In this document: positions 17,172-28,103 of the stretch, piece by piece
Numbering within the stretch: position 1 is the first letter of the stretch
Layout of the letters: every line of letters starts with the position of its first letter
Assembly (NCBI RefSeq): GCF_001465545.3
Contig: NZ_CP013480.3
Span: forward strand, 620,001 to 684,000
DNA length: 64,000 nt
Direction: 5' to 3'
Source: Pandoraea norimbergensis
GTDB taxonomy: Bacteria; Pseudomonadota; Gammaproteobacteria; Burkholderiales; Burkholderiaceae
The notes under the pieces: model-generated
Databases searched by the model: none
Told to the model about the DNA's origin: nothing
Seen by the model: the letters and a program-made list of their open reading frames with translations, nothing else
Position numbers and translations under genes: made by a program

Positions 17172-18602
17172 ATGAGGGGATCCATGAGAGGAACCATGCG
17201 CTGGCTTCACGCCTTGGCCGGTCTGACCTTGGCCGGGGTGATAAGCCTGGGCCATGCCGCCGACACCACCGGCAGCAAAACGACGGACAACACTTCCGAA
17301 TTCACACTCTCCAACGGGCTGCGGCTGATCGTGCGCGAAGACCATCGGGCGCCGACGGTCGCGCATGTGGTCTGGTACCGCGCGGGCTCGCTCGACGAGT
17401 TCAACGGCACGACGGGCGTGGCTCACGCGCTTGAGCACATGATGTTCAAGGGCACGAAGACGGTCGGCCCGGGCCAGTTCTCGCGCCAGGTCGCCGCGCT
17501 CGGCGGCCGTGAGAACGCATTCACCAGCAAGGACTACACGGGCTTCTTCGAGCAGACCGAGAAGTCGCGCCTGCCCGACATGATGCGTCTCGAAGCCGAT
17601 CGTATGGCTAACCTGACGCTCACGGCCGACGAATTCGCCAAAGAGATTCAAGTGGTGATGGAAGAGCGCCGGCTGCGCACCGACGACCAGCCGCGTGCCT
17701 TGCTCTACGAGCAACTGATGGCGTCAGCGTTGGTCGCCAACCCGTACCGCCGGCCGATCGTGGGCTGGATGGACGATCTCCAGCACATGACCGTCGACGA
17801 TACGCGCGCATGGTACGAGCGCTGGTATGCACCGAACAATGCGGTGGTGGTCGTGAGTGGCGACGTCGATCCGCAGCAGGTGCGCCGTTGGGCCGAGCAG
17901 TACTACGGCCCGATCAAGTCGCACACGCTGCCCGAGCGCCGGCCCCAGAACGAACCCGCCCAACTGGGCGTGCGCCGAGTGTTCGTGAAGGCCCCTGCAG
18001 AGAACCCGAACGTGATGCTAGCGTGGCGTGCGCCGCGTCTGACGGATGTCGAGAAAGATGACGACGTCTACGCGCTGCAAGTGCTGGCGGCGGTGCTCGA
18101 CGGCTATGGCAACGCGCGCCTGACGAGCCGCCTCGTGCGCGAGCAACGCATCGCCAATGACGTGGGTGCCGGTTACGACGGCGTGGGTCGCGGCCCGCAG
18201 TTCTTCATCCTCGATGGCACGCCCGCACAGGGCAAGACGCCCGAGCAGATCGAGAAGGCGTTGCGTGCTCAGGTCGCCGACATTGCGGCGCATGGCGTGA
18301 CCGACGAAGAACTCAAGCGTGTGAAGGCGCAGGTCATTGCGGGGCAGATCTACAAGCGTGACTCGGTATTCGGTCAGGCGATGGAGATCGGTCTCAATGA
18401 AATGTCGGGCATCTCGTGGCGGCAGATCGACCGCATGCTCGAGAAGGTGAAGGCGGTCACGCCGGCACAGGTGCAGGCAGTGGCGGGCAAGTACTTCGGC
18501 GACGACACGCTGACGGTGGCCACGCTGGTGCCGCAGCCCGTGGATGAGGCGACACGCAAGCGCCGCGCCCAAGGGGCGGAAGACCTGAAGAACATGCGCT
18601 AA
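17172..18602 (+). CDS. M16 family zinc metallopeptidase, catalytic partner
   Basis: This 476-residue M16B (pitrilysin/insulinase-type) peptidase has a signal peptide and is probably periplasmic. The inverted zinc motif HALEH (HxxEH) is at about residues 85-89, with the distal glutamate region LEADRMANLTL...EIQVVMEERR. It has the usual two-domain M16B length. Three in-frame ATGs (17172, 17184, 17196) each have a purine-rich stretch upstream; I chose the first, but 17196 gives the cleaner signal peptide. It is followed after 11 bases by a second M16 gene lacking the zinc motif, so the two products probably form a heterodimer. Confidence 0.93.
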   Translation: MRGSMRGTMRWLHALAGLTLAGVISLGHAADTTGSKTTDNTSEFTLSNGLRLIVREDHRAPTVAHVVWYRAGSLDEFNGTTGVAHALEHMMFKGTKTVGPGQFSRQVAALGGRENAFTSKDYTGFFEQTEKSRLPDMMRLEADRMANLTLTADEFAKEIQVVMEERRLRTDDQPRALLYEQLMASALVANPYRRPIVGWMDDLQHMTVDDTRAWYERWYAPNNAVVVVSGDVDPQQVRRWAEQYYGPIKSHTLPERRPQNEPAQLGVRRVFVKAPAENPNVMLAWRAPRLTDVEKDDDVYALQVLAAVLDGYGNARLTSRLVREQRIANDVGAGYDGVGRGPQFFILDGTPAQGKTPEQIEKALRAQVADIAAHGVTDEELKRVKAQVIAGQIYKRDSVFGQAMEIGLNEMSGISWRQIDRMLEKVKAVTPAQVQAVAGKYFGDDTLTVATLVPQPVDEATRKRRAQGAEDLKNMR

Positions 18603-18613
18603 GAGGCCACCCG

Positions 18614-20032
18614 ATGATGAAAATTACCGCACTACTGCGTGCGTTTGTCCTGCCTGCCTGCGTGGGCGCTGTTGCCGCTGCGGCAGCCATGCCGACGACG
18701 GCACTGGCGGCACTGCCGATCCAGACTTGGACGGCGCCCTCCGGCGCCAAGGTGCTGCTCGTGGAGAGCCATTCGATTCCAATGCTCGATCTGAACATCG
18801 ATTTCGATGCGGGCAGCCGTTACGATCCGCCCGGCAAATCCGGCTTGGCGCTGCTCACTGCCGGGTTGCTCGATTCCGGCGCGACGGCAGTCAACGGCCG
18901 CCCGGCACTGACCGAGGCGCAGATCGCCGACCGTTTTGCCGATGTGGGCGCGATGGAGGCGACGAGCGCGGGGCGTGATGCCGCGACCGTCACGATGCGC
19001 ACGCTGTCGTCGGCGGCCGAGCGTGACGCCGCCGTCAGTACGATGGCGCAGTTCCTGCAACATCCGACGTTCCCCGAGGCCGTGCTCAAGCGTGAGGCCG
19101 CGCGCCTGTCGGCAGCGATTGCCGAGGCCAACACCAAGCCCGAAGCCATTGCCGAGAAGGCTTTCCGTAGTGCCATTTATGGCAGCCATCCGTATGGGGT
19201 GAGTGCCACGGTGGCGAGCGTGAATGCGGTCAAGCGTGACGATCTGGTGCGCTTCTATCGCGACATGTTCAGTCCGAAGCGTGCGGTGGTCACCATCGTC
19301 GGCGACATCGACCGCGCACAGGCCGAGAAGCTGGTGGCGACGCTGACCGATGCCATGCCGGCGGGTATTCAGCCGCCTGCCATGCCGCCCGTGGCAGCGC
19401 TGCGCAATGCCGTGCAGATCGATCTGCCGCACCCGGCAGAGCAGGCGCATATCGTGAGCGGTCAGGCGTCGGTGGCGCGCAGCGACCCCGATTACTTCGC
19501 GCTGCTTGTGGGCAACTATGTGCTGGGTGGCGGCGGATTCGTGTCGCGACTCACGGCGGAAGTGCGCGAGAAGCGTGGGCTGACGTATGGCGTCACGAGC
19601 ATGTTCGTTCCACAGTTGCAGGAAGGGCCGTTCGAGATCAGCTTGCAGACGCGTCGCGAGCAGGCCCCTGAAGCGCTGAAGGTGGTCCGCGAGACGTTGG
19701 GCAAGTTCGTGCAGGAAGGCCCGACGGACGCCGAGATGCAGGCCGCGAAGGACAACCTGATCAATGGTTTCCCGCTGCGTCTGGACAGCAATCGCAAGCT
19801 GCTGGCGAGCGTGGCGGCGATCGGCTTCTACAACCTGCCGCTCGACTATCTCGATACGTGGACCGACAAGGTCAAAGCCGTGACCGCTGCGCAGGTGAAG
19901 GACGCGTTTGCGCGTCATGTGCAACCTGACAAGCTGGTGACCGTCGTCGTTGGCCCGGGCAATGTGTTCGGTGCTGCGAGCGCAGGTGCGGCGGCAAGTG
20001 GCGCTGCGGCAGCAGGCCCGAAAGCGAAGTAA
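18614..20032 (+). CDS. M16 family protein, non-catalytic partner
   Basis: This 472-residue M16B homologue has a signal peptide (ending near PTTALAAL). Where the zinc motif HxxEH should be, it reads LLTAGLLDSGA, so it cannot bind zinc in the usual way. It keeps the C-terminal R/Y pair region (GGFVSRLTAEVREKRGLTYG) that completes the active site of the partner in M16B heterodimers. Together with the upstream gene it is a textbook active/inactive pair. The tail is Ala/Gly-rich low complexity. Confidence 0.92.
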   Translation: MMKITALLRAFVLPACVGAVAAAAAMPTTALAALPIQTWTAPSGAKVLLVESHSIPMLDLNIDFDAGSRYDPPGKSGLALLTAGLLDSGATAVNGRPALTEAQIADRFADVGAMEATSAGRDAATVTMRTLSSAAERDAAVSTMAQFLQHPTFPEAVLKREAARLSAAIAEANTKPEAIAEKAFRSAIYGSHPYGVSATVASVNAVKRDDLVRFYRDMFSPKRAVVTIVGDIDRAQAEKLVATLTDAMPAGIQPPAMPPVAALRNAVQIDLPHPAEQAHIVSGQASVARSDPDYFALLVGNYVLGGGGFVSRLTAEVREKRGLTYGVTSMFVPQLQEGPFEISLQTRREQAPEALKVVRETLGKFVQEGPTDAEMQAAKDNLINGFPLRLDSNRKLLASVAAIGFYNLPLDYLDTWTDKVKAVTAAQVKDAFARHVQPDKLVTVVVGPGNVFGAASAGAAASGAAAAGPKAK

Positions 20033-20061
20033 CGCTGCGGGTCGATTCACGCCGTACGAAA

Positions 20062-20094
20062 AACGGCACCGGGAGATTTCCGGTGCCGTTTTTT
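20062..20094 (+). terminator. Terminator of the M16 operon
   Basis: AACGGCACCGG pairs perfectly with CCGGTGCCGTT across a 7-base loop and is followed by a run of T. It lies 30 bases after the second M16 stop. Confidence 0.9.
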
Positions 20095-20143
20095 CTTCAG
20101 GGGTAAGGTCGAAAGCGTTTCGGCGTTTCGGCGTTGCCCCGGG

Positions 20144-20983
20144 TTATCGCAAAATTCGCCGCCGCAGCAACGCGAGTGCAATCGCAAACGCGATCACTGC
20201 GTAGGCGACCAACGCGGCCACATGCAGCCATGGCTGGTCGATGGCGCGTCCGAGCATGGCGGGTCGAATCAACGCGATGGCGTGCGCCAGCGGCAGCCAT
20301 TCGGTGACATGGCGCGCCGCCGCCGGGAGTTGCGACAGCGGGAAGAACACCCCCGAGAGCAGCAACATCGGCGTCATGACGAGCGTCTGATAGAACATGA
20401 AGAAGTCGTAACTCGGCGCGAGTGCCGTCATGACCATCGCCAGACTCGCGAACGCGAAACCGGCGAGCACCACCGCGGGCAGCACGACCGGCAGGGCGTC
20501 GAGCCGCGCGTAGCCGAGGACGCTGGCCACCAGCAGGATCGCGAGGCCCGAGAGCACGGCTTTGCTGGCCGCCCAGGCCACTTCACCGAGTACGACGTCG
20601 CCCAGCGTCAGCGGTGTGTGCATGAGCGCCTCCCAGGTGCGCTGCACGTGCATGCGCGAGAAGCCCGAATACATCGATTCGAAGCTCGCTGAGAACATCA
20701 CGCTGGAGCCGACCGTGCCCGCGGCGAGAAACGCAATGTAGGGCGTGCCGTCCACATTCCCGACCATCATGCCCAGTCCGAACCCGAGCCCGAACAGGTA
20801 GATCATCGGATCGGCCAGGTTGCCGAACATCGACGCAATGGCCAGCTTGCGCCAGACGAGAAAGTTGCGCCGCCATACGCCCGTCCACGGCGTGAGGCCC
20901 GGGAGATAGCGCGGGGTTTCCGGTCGCTGCGAGCGGGCTGTTGTTTGATCGGTCTGGTGCTGGCGATCTGCCTCAGTCATCAC
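20144..20983 (-). CDS. ABC-2 type transporter permease (NodJ-like)
   Basis: This 279-residue inner-membrane permease has about six transmembrane helices and the ABC-2 motif region near the C terminus ([33 protein letters not shown]), as in NodJ and polysaccharide or drug exporters. Its start overlaps the end of the ATPase gene by 11 bases, so the two form one exporter. No nod genes are nearby, and the substrate is unknown; NodIJ-like exporters are common and unspecific by sequence. Confidence 0.88.
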   Translation of the reverse strand: MMTEADRQHQTDQTTARSQRPETPRYLPGLTPWTGVWRRNFLVWRKLAIASMFGNLADPMIYLFGLGFGLGMMVGNVDGTPYIAFLAAGTVGSSVMFSASFESMYSGFSRMHVQRTWEALMHTPLTLGDVVLGEVAWAASKAVLSGLAILLVASVLGYARLDALPVVLPAVVLAGFAFASLAMVMTALAPSYDFFMFYQTLVMTPMLLLSGVFFPLSQLPAAARHVTEWLPLAHAIALIRPAMLGRAIDQPWLHVAALVAYAVIAFAIALALLRRRILR

Positions 20984-21890
20984 GCATCTCCCGTCCGGTG
21001 AGTTTGAGGAAGACGTCTTCCAGATTGGCGCGCCGATGCAGATAACGCACGCCGGGCTGGTCGCGCAGCGCGTTCACGATCGGGGTGGCGTCGCGCACAT
21101 AACAGAAGTGCGTCTCGCCACTCGTCTCAATGCGCTCTGCCAAGGGCGCAAGGTGTGCCAGTAGCGCGTGCGGCACATCGCCGAAGACTTCGACCACGTC
21201 GCAACCGATTTCGCGCGCGACCAACTCGGGCGGCGTGCCTTCCGCGATCTTGCGGCCGGCGTCGATCACACACAGGCGATGGCAAAGCCGCTCGGCCTCT
21301 TCCATGAAGTGCGTGGTGAGCAGGATCGTTTTGCCCTCGTTCATCAGCGACTTGAGTCGTTCCCAGATCAGGTGGCGTGCCTGCGGGTCGAGCCCTGTTG
21401 TCGGCTCGTCGAGCAGCAGCAGATCGGGATTGTTGATGAGGGCGCGGGCGAGCGTGAGGCGTCGCTTCATGCCGCCCGAGAGTTGCCCGACGCGCGCGTC
21501 GGCTTTCGATTCGAGCCGCGCAAAGGCGAGCAGGGCGGGCACCCGTTCGCGCACATCGGCGGAGGAGAGTCCGAAATAGCGCCCGAAGATCGCCAAATTC
21601 TCGCGCACGGTGAAGTCGGGGTCGAGATTGTCGAACTGCGGCACCACGCCGATACGGCGCCGGGCTTCCGGGGCGAGTCTGGGGACCGGCAGGCCGCCGA
21701 GCCGGATCTCCCCGGCGTCGGGGGTGACGAGGCCGAGCAGCATGCGCAGCGTCGTGGTCTTGCCCGCGCCGTTGGGCCCCAGCAGCCCAAAACACTCGCC
21801 GGGCGCGACGTGCAGCGACAAGTGATCGACGACGGGGCGTCCGTCATAGGCCTTGCAGAGTTCGGTTACCTCGATGGCGGCATCGGTCAT
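20973..21890 (-). CDS. ABC transporter ATP-binding protein (NodI-like)
   Basis: This 305-residue ATPase has Walker [10 protein letters not shown], the Q-loop region [20 protein letters not shown], the signature [15 protein letters not shown] and Walker [13 protein letters not shown]. The Q-loop wording and the C-terminal extension (about 230-305) place it with the NodI/DrrA type of exporter ATPases. The ATG at 21890 gives [17 protein letters not shown]; a longer in-frame start at 21947 is not supported. It is the first gene of the two-gene exporter operon, divergent from rsmD. Confidence 0.9.
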   Translation of the reverse strand: MTDAAIEVTELCKAYDGRPVVDHLSLHVAPGECFGLLGPNGAGKTTTLRMLLGLVTPDAGEIRLGGLPVPRLAPEARRRIGVVPQFDNLDPDFTVRENLAIFGRYFGLSSADVRERVPALLAFARLESKADARVGQLSGGMKRRLTLARALINNPDLLLLDEPTTGLDPQARHLIWERLKSLMNEGKTILLTTHFMEEAERLCHRLCVIDAGRKIAEGTPPELVAREIGCDVVEVFGDVPHALLAHLAPLAERIETSGETHFCYVRDATPIVNALRDQPGVRYLHRRANLEDVFLKLTGREMRDD

Positions 21891-22127
21891 GGCGAATTCG
21901 GGGGTCTCCTGTCGTCGGGCATGCCCCTTCGAAACCACAGGGGGCAAGTCTTACGGGCGATGTGGTATGTTTCGCCTCAACAATGTAGCGTGAATTACCA
22001 TGAATTTGGACGACCAGCGCGCGCAACCCTGCGCGCGATCTCACTATTTGGGCACTTTGGCTGCGGTTGATGCCGCTGCTGCATCGCACGTCGATGTCGC
22101 AACCAACAAAGCAATCCGGGGCGCGGC

Positions 22128-23617
<1,490 letters not shown>

Positions 23618-23684
23618 ATCACCTCAATCGCCTGATTTGCGTGATTCGCCAGCCACGACGTTCCGCGTCGGCTAACGCTGTCCG

Positions 23685-23732
23685 CTGCCACTGCCACTGC
23701 CACTGCCACTGCCACTGCCACTGCCACTGCCA
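23685..23732 (+). repeat. Hexanucleotide tandem repeat (CTGCCA)8
   Basis: Eight perfect copies of CTGCCA lie between the ferredoxin stop and the convergent pth gene. No coding frame is supported here. A perfect 48-base microsatellite is a likely site of slipped-strand length variation. Confidence 0.97.
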
Positions 23733-23776
23733 CGTCAATAGGCGCCCGCACAGCTAAACGCCCTACGCCGGGTAAC

Positions 23777-24373
23777 TTACTTCCCCGGCGTGGCGTGCAA
23801 TCGCATCATCGCCTTTTCCATCTCACCTTTCACGACGAGATCGACGATGTCGAGCGAGCGCGACATCGCGTCGTCGATTTGCGCCTGTTCTTCCTTGCGC
23901 GGTGGCTTGAGCACGAAGTCCACCACCTGTTGCTGACTGCCCGCTGGTTGCAGCGTACGCGGATGGCCGATGCCCAGGCGCAGGCGCCAGAAATCGGGCG
24001 TCGTCAGATGCGCGGCAATGTCCTTCAGGCCGTTATGACCACCACTGCCACCGCCGCGTTTGAGTTTGACGCCGCCGGGCGGCAGATCGAGTTCATCGTG
24101 CACGACGAGGATTTCGTCCGGCAGGATCTTGTAGAAGCGCGCGAGGGCGACGACTGATTGCCCCGAGCGGTTCATGAACGTCTGCGGTTCGAGCAGCCAG
24201 ACCTCGCTGCCGGCGATGCGTGCGCGGGCCGCATAGCCATGAAAGCTCTTCTGGTTCGACAGCGAGGCGCCGCTTTGCTGCGCCAATGCGTCGACAAACC
24301 AGAAACCGGCGTTGTGCCGGGTTGCGGTGTATTCGGCGCCCGGATTGCCGAGCCCTACGATCAGCTTGATCAT
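23777..24373 (-). CDS. pth: Peptidyl-tRNA hydrolase
   Basis: This 198-residue enzyme releases tRNA from peptidyl-tRNA dropped by ribosomes. Conserved features are Asn10 in VGLGNPG, the catalytic His20 in [25 protein letters not shown], the DELDLPPG segment and [13 protein letters not shown]. The ATG at 24373 gives the family start [12 protein letters not shown]; upstream in-frame extension runs back through the rplY terminator and is not real. It follows rplY in the order prs-rplY-pth. Confidence 0.97.
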   Translation of the reverse strand: MIKLIVGLGNPGAEYTATRHNAGFWFVDALAQQSGASLSNQKSFHGYAARARIAGSEVWLLEPQTFMNRSGQSVVALARFYKILPDEILVVHDELDLPPGGVKLKRGGGSGGHNGLKDIAAHLTTPDFWRLRLGIGHPRTLQPAGSQQQVVDFVLKPPRKEEQAQIDDAMSRSLDIVDLVVKGEMEKAMMRLHATPGK

Positions 24374-24427
24374 TTCGGTATCAGATCTTGTGTGCAACCT
24401 ACGCAGGATAGGCGCACCGCAATAAAA

Positions 24428-24460
24428 AAACCCGCCGTGACATGACGTCGCGGCGGGTTT
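24428..24460 (-). terminator. Terminator after rplY
   Basis: Read on the minus strand, AAACCCGCCG pairs with CGGCGGGTTT across a 13-base loop and is followed by a T run totalling seven. It lies between the rplY stop and the pth start, so pth probably depends partly on its own promoter or on read-through. Confidence 0.85.
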
Positions 24461-24497
24461 TGCGTCCAGCGTCGCCGCTGAAGGACAACTCGCAGGC

Positions 24498-25118
24498 TTA
24501 GGCAGCCGGCGTTTCGCCTTCGGCAGCCGGGGCAGCGGCTTCATCAGCAGCAGCGCCCGCCGGTTGCACGGCTTGCGCCACGACCGGGTTTTCTTGCTCG
24601 ACGTGCAGCACGAGCGTCACGCCTTCCGGCAGCTTGACGTCCTTGGCATGCACGGTTTGACCAGCAGCCAGCTTCGACAGATCGACTTCCAGGAATTCCG
24701 GCAGCTTGCCCGGCAGGCAGCTGATGTCGAGGTCGTTCACGATGTGGCTGATCACGTTGGCCGACAGCTTCACTGCGGGCGATTCTTCAGCGCCCAGGAA
24801 GTGCAGGGGCACCTTCACGTGGATCGGCTTGGTGGCGTCGACACGTTGGAAATCCACGTGCAGAACCAGTTGCTTGAACGGGTGGTACTGCACATCGCGC
24901 AGCAGCACTTGTTCCGACTTGCCAGCGATTTCCAGGTCGAGAATCGACGAGTGGAAAGCTTCTTTACGCAGGGCGTGCCACAGTGCGTTGTGATCGAGTT
25001 CGATCAGTTGCGGATCAACGTTACCACCGTACACGATGCCTGCGGTCTTGCCGGCATTGCGCAGGCGGCGGCTCGCACCCGTACCTTGCAGATTACGCTC
25101 AAAAGCGACGACTTTCAT
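24498..25118 (-). CDS. rplY: 50S ribosomal protein L25 (long CTC type)
   Basis: This 206-residue protein is the long, two-domain (CTC-type) form of L25, which binds 5S rRNA. The N-terminal L25 domain starts [20 protein letters not shown] and contains AGIVYGG and [19 protein letters not shown]. The C-terminal TL5 domain has [18 protein letters not shown], and the tail is Ala/Glu-rich. The ATG at 25118 follows AAGGAG; the longer frame reads through untranslated leader. It lies between prs and pth. Confidence 0.96.
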   Translation of the reverse strand: MKVVAFERNLQGTGASRRLRNAGKTAGIVYGGNVDPQLIELDHNALWHALRKEAFHSSILDLEIAGKSEQVLLRDVQYHPFKQLVLHVDFQRVDATKPIHVKVPLHFLGAEESPAVKLSANVISHIVNDLDISCLPGKLPEFLEVDLSKLAAGQTVHAKDVKLPEGVTLVLHVEQENPVVAQAVQPAGAAADEAAAPAAEGETPAA

Positions 25119-25204
25119 AACAACTCCTTGTACCACCCGCGACCAGGTGGCGATTTCTTCCTGAACTTTTCCGTGCAAAAAACACGGGTTTCAGGAACGA
25201 CAAA

Positions 25205-25256
25205 GGCGGGGAAAACGCTCCCCGCCGACATGACAACGGCGCCACACAGGCGCCGT
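25205..25256 (-). terminator. Two consecutive hairpins after prs
   Basis: GGCGGGG / CCCCGCC (25205-25226) and ACGGCGCC / GGCGCCGT (25236-25256) are perfect stems between prs and rplY. Neither has a long T tract on the minus strand, so they may attenuate transcription or stabilise the ends rather than fully terminate. Confidence 0.45.
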
Positions 25257-25277
25257 CGCAAAAATTCTACTGAACGC

Positions 25278-26225
25278 TTACTCCGCGAACAGCGACATCA
25301 CTGAGTCGCCGCGACGGATACGCGAGAACGTTTCGGCGAGCAGGCCAGCGCAGCTCAGCTGGCGAATCTTGCCGCCCTTCGAGTCGTCGCGCAGCGGAAT
25401 CGTATCCGTCACGACCACTTCGTCGAGCGCCGAAGCGTTGATGCGTTCTGCTGCGCCACCCGAGAGCACCGGGTGCGTACAGTAGGCGTACACCTTCTGT
25501 GCGCCGCGTTCCTTGAGCACTTGCGCTGCCTTGCAGAGCGTGCCGGCGGTGTCGACCATGTCGTCCATGATCACGCACGTACGGCCGTCGACTTCACCGA
25601 TGATGTTCATCACTTCGGCCACATTGGCCTTCGGACGACGCTTGTCGATGATGGCCAGATCGCAATGCAGTTGCTTCGCGAGTGCACGGGCACGCACCAC
25701 ACCGCCGACGTCCGGCGAAACCACCAGCAGGTTTTCGTGATTTTGCTTGCGCACGTCAGCCAGCAGCAGCGGCGAGGCGTAAATGTTGTCGACCGGGATA
25801 TCGAAGAAACCCTGAATCTGGTCGGCGTGCAGGTCCATCGTGATGATGCGCTCGACGCCTGCGATTTGCAGCATGTTGGCCACGACCTTCGCCGAGATCG
25901 CCACGCGCGCCGAACGGGGGCGGCGATCTTGACGGGCATAGCCGAAATACGGGATGGCAGCAGTGATCCGGCCGGCAGAAGCGCGCTTGAGCGCGTCGAC
26001 CATGATCAGCAGTTCCATCAGATTGTCGTTGGTCGGAGCACACGTCGACTGGAGGACGAAGACGTCCTTGCCGCGCACGTTTTCCTGGATTTCGACTTGA
26101 ATCTCGCCATCCGAGAATCGGCTGACCATGGCCTTGCCGAGCGGGATGCCGAGAGTGTTGACGACCTCTTGGGCCAGGGCGGGATTGGCGTTCCCGGTGA
26201 ATACCATTAGGTTATCACTACTCAT
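25278..26225 (-). CDS. prs: Ribose-phosphate pyrophosphokinase
   Basis: This 315-residue enzyme makes PRPP from ribose 5-phosphate and ATP, feeding nucleotide, histidine and tryptophan synthesis. Family features are [20 protein letters not shown], the [14 protein letters not shown] flexible loop with the catalytic basic residues, [18 protein letters not shown] and the PRPP motif [13 protein letters not shown]. The ATG at 26225 is the family start ([15 protein letters not shown]); upstream frame enters the tRNA. PRPP is also the sugar source for the phosphonate pathway end product recycled by PhnN in this window. Confidence 0.97.
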   Translation of the reverse strand: MSSDNLMVFTGNANPALAQEVVNTLGIPLGKAMVSRFSDGEIQVEIQENVRGKDVFVLQSTCAPTNDNLMELLIMVDALKRASAGRITAAIPYFGYARQDRRPRSARVAISAKVVANMLQIAGVERIITMDLHADQIQGFFDIPVDNIYASPLLLADVRKQNHENLLVVSPDVGGVVRARALAKQLHCDLAIIDKRRPKANVAEVMNIIGEVDGRTCVIMDDMVDTAGTLCKAAQVLKERGAQKVYAYCTHPVLSGGAAERINASALDEVVVTDTIPLRDDSKGGKIRQLSCAGLLAETFSRIRRGDSVMSLFAE

Positions 26226-26274
26226 CTGGCTACCTGCGGGACGTATTGATGCTGAGACTGAACGACAGAGAAAT

Positions 26275-26351
26275 TGGCAGGGGAGGAAGGACTCGAACCC
26301 TCGTATGCCGGAATCAAAATCCGGTGCCTTAACCAACTTGGCGACTCCCCT
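26275..26351 (-). tRNA. tRNA-Gln (anticodon TTG), CCA encoded
   Basis: On the minus strand the cloverleaf is complete. The acceptor stem AGGGGAG pairs with CTCCCCT and is followed by discriminator G and CCA. The D arm is GCC...GGC. The anticodon stem CCGGA/TCCGG encloses the loop TTTTGAT with anticodon TTG, and the T arm contains GGTTCGAGTCC. Length is 77 bases with CCA. It lies between ispE and prs in the same direction. Confidence 0.97.
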
Positions 26352-26404
26352 ACACTAACCGATGCCTTTGTTGCGTCGTAGGAACGCAGCAAAGTAAAAC
26401 TTTT

Positions 26405-27274
26405 TCACGCAAATGCGAACAACGGGTGTTCGGCCAGACCGGCGGTCACTTGACCCAGCCAGCGCTCTGGCAATCGCTTACATGCCGCTTCCGCTTCTGC
26501 CTTCGTGTCGAATGCTGCAAACACGCTGGCGCCGGATCCCGTCATGCGAGCTGTGGTGAAGGTTCTGAACCAGTCAATCACAGCAGCGACTTCCGCGTAT
26601 TCTCGAGTGACTACCGCCTGCATGTCGTTACGGAAGATTTCATCCGTTTCGAACACGTTTTTGTTGGCGTGCTCAAGAAAGAACGCCATTGTGACGACGT
26701 TCGAATCCCTTGTCAACAGGGGATCACGAAAAATCTTATCGGTTGCGACGTGTACCCGCGGGTTGACGACCAGAAAGTGCCGTTGCGGTAGATCCACCGC
26801 CTGCATTTGCTCGCCCAGCCCCTCGGCAAACGCATTGCGCCCGAACACGAAGAACGGCACGTCGGCACCGAGTTTGAGCGCGAGCGTCTGGAGCTCGGCG
26901 CGCGGCAGATCGAGCTGCCACATGCGGTTGAGGGCGAGCAGGGTGGTTGCTGCGTCCGAGCTGCCGCCGCCGATGCCGCCACCGGCCGGCAAGCGCTTCT
27001 CGATGCCAATATCCACGCCGAACCGCACCCCGCAGTGTTCCTGAAGCAAGCGCGCGGCCCGTACCGTCAGATCGGTCTCGGGCGGCACGCCGGGCAGCGG
27101 GTTCGTATGCACGATCTTGCCGTCGTCGCGACGCTCGAAATGCAGCGTGTCGGCCCAGTCGATCAACTGGAAAACGGTTTGCAGTTCGTGATAACCATTG
27201 GGCCGGCGTCCCACGATGTGCAGGAACAGGTTCAGCTTGGCCGGAGCCGGGCAGTCACGCAGGATTTCGTACAT
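26405..27274 (-). CDS. ispE: 4-diphosphocytidyl-2-C-methyl-D-erythritol kinase
   Basis: This 289-residue GHMP kinase phosphorylates CDP-methylerythritol in the MEP isoprenoid pathway. It starts with [22 protein letters not shown], the conserved substrate-binding block. The GHMP ATP loop is [18 protein letters not shown], and the late motif [12 protein letters not shown] is the third GHMP motif. It precedes tRNA-Gln and prs, the standard betaproteobacterial order lolB-ispE-tRNA-prs. Confidence 0.96.
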   Translation of the reverse strand: MYEILRDCPAPAKLNLFLHIVGRRPNGYHELQTVFQLIDWADTLHFERRDDGKIVHTNPLPGVPPETDLTVRAARLLQEHCGVRFGVDIGIEKRLPAGGGIGGGSSDAATTLLALNRMWQLDLPRAELQTLALKLGADVPFFVFGRNAFAEGLGEQMQAVDLPQRHFLVVNPRVHVATDKIFRDPLLTRDSNVVTMAFFLEHANKNVFETDEIFRNDMQAVVTREYAEVAAVIDWFRTFTTARMTGSGASVFAAFDTKAEAEAACKRLPERWLGQVTAGLAEHPLFAFA

Positions 27275-27396
27275 GGCAAAGCGTCGTGAGGGCTAACGGC
27301 AGGCGCCGGTCGCCGGAATGCAGGGAATCGCGCGCTCGCGGTCATCGAGCGACCGTTTGAGCAAGAGGCGCCAAGGATAGCACCGCAGGGCGAGGC

Positions 27397-28047
27397 TTAC
27401 TCGTCGATCGCCAGGCGCACCGCCAGCGGCGAGCCATCGAGGTCGCGCGAGAGGTCGACGCGTTTCACACGCAGGGGCGTGGTGTCGAAGTACGCCTGAT
27501 AGTCGATGGTCCAGCCGTCCTGCACGAGGCGCGTCGGGCGTTGCGTCTGCGGGTCGCGCTCGATAGTCGCCTGCGACCCCGGTGCGCCTTGCATGTGCAG
27601 CCAGTAGCGCATGCCGCCGACCGGCAGGGCGAAGCCGAGGGCGTCGTGCATCACGTCTTCGAGACGCGGACCGGTCAGCGGCGCCTTACCCGGCAATTCG
27701 AGCGTGGCGCCACGGGGCGTCTGCCGCACGATCGCCTGTGTCTGCCCGAGCGGATCGAGCAATTGCACGGTGGCGTTGTCGCCGCTTTGCTGCCAGTCGA
27801 AATTACCGTACGTATTGCGCGCTTCGCCGTTCTGCTCGAATCGAATCGAGAAACGTCCCCGGTAATGCTCCACGCTGGTGCCTTCGGCCTGCGCAATCGG
27901 GGTGGCCGGCGCCAGGCTCGCACACCCGCTGCCGAGCGCGGCGGCGGAGATGGCGAGTGCCATGCCGGCGGCCCGCATCGTCAGACGCGGGCGCGGCAAC
28001 ATCGAGATATCGAAACGGAACAAGGGCAGTTGAGGCAAGCGGGACAT
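27397..28047 (-). CDS. lolB: Outer-membrane lipoprotein LolB
   Basis: This roughly 216-residue lipoprotein receives lipoproteins from LolA and inserts them in the outer membrane. A signal peptide (MRAAGMALAISAAALGSGCAS) ends at a lipobox-like GSGC. The LolB body is visible in YRGRFSIRFEQNGEARNTYGNFDWQQ and LPGKAPLTGPRLEDVMHDALGFALPVGGMRYWL. The start is uncertain: ATG 28047, an upstream TTG (28056) or ATG 28002 are all in frame without a strong ribosome binding site. It follows the TPR gene but with a terminator-like hairpin between them. Confidence 0.9.
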   Translation of the reverse strand: MSRLPQLPLFRFDISMLPRPRLTMRAAGMALAISAAALGSGCASLAPATPIAQAEGTSVEHYRGRFSIRFEQNGEARNTYGNFDWQQSGDNATVQLLDPLGQTQAIVRQTPRGATLELPGKAPLTGPRLEDVMHDALGFALPVGGMRYWLHMQGAPGSQATIERDPQTQRPTRLVQDGWTIDYQAYFDTTPLRVKRVDLSRDLDGSPLAVRLAIDE

Positions 28048-28063
28048 CGTCAGCAAAAGGAAA

Positions 28064-28091
28064 GGCGTCGCGAGGAAAGGCTCGCGACGCC
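28064..28091 (-). terminator. Hairpin between the TPR gene and lolB (terminator or attenuator)
   Basis: GGCGTCGCGAG pairs perfectly with CTCGCGACGCC around a 6-base loop. On the minus strand it is followed by TTTCCTTTT. It sits in the 56-base gap between the TPR stop and the lolB start, so it would reduce transcription into lolB-ispE. Confidence 0.65.
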
Positions 28092-28103
28092 GGTATCACA
28101 GCA

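Noticed and set aside
23685..23732. CTGCCA repeats as a CRISPR array
   Set aside because: The copies are contiguous hexamers without spacers and there are no cas genes.
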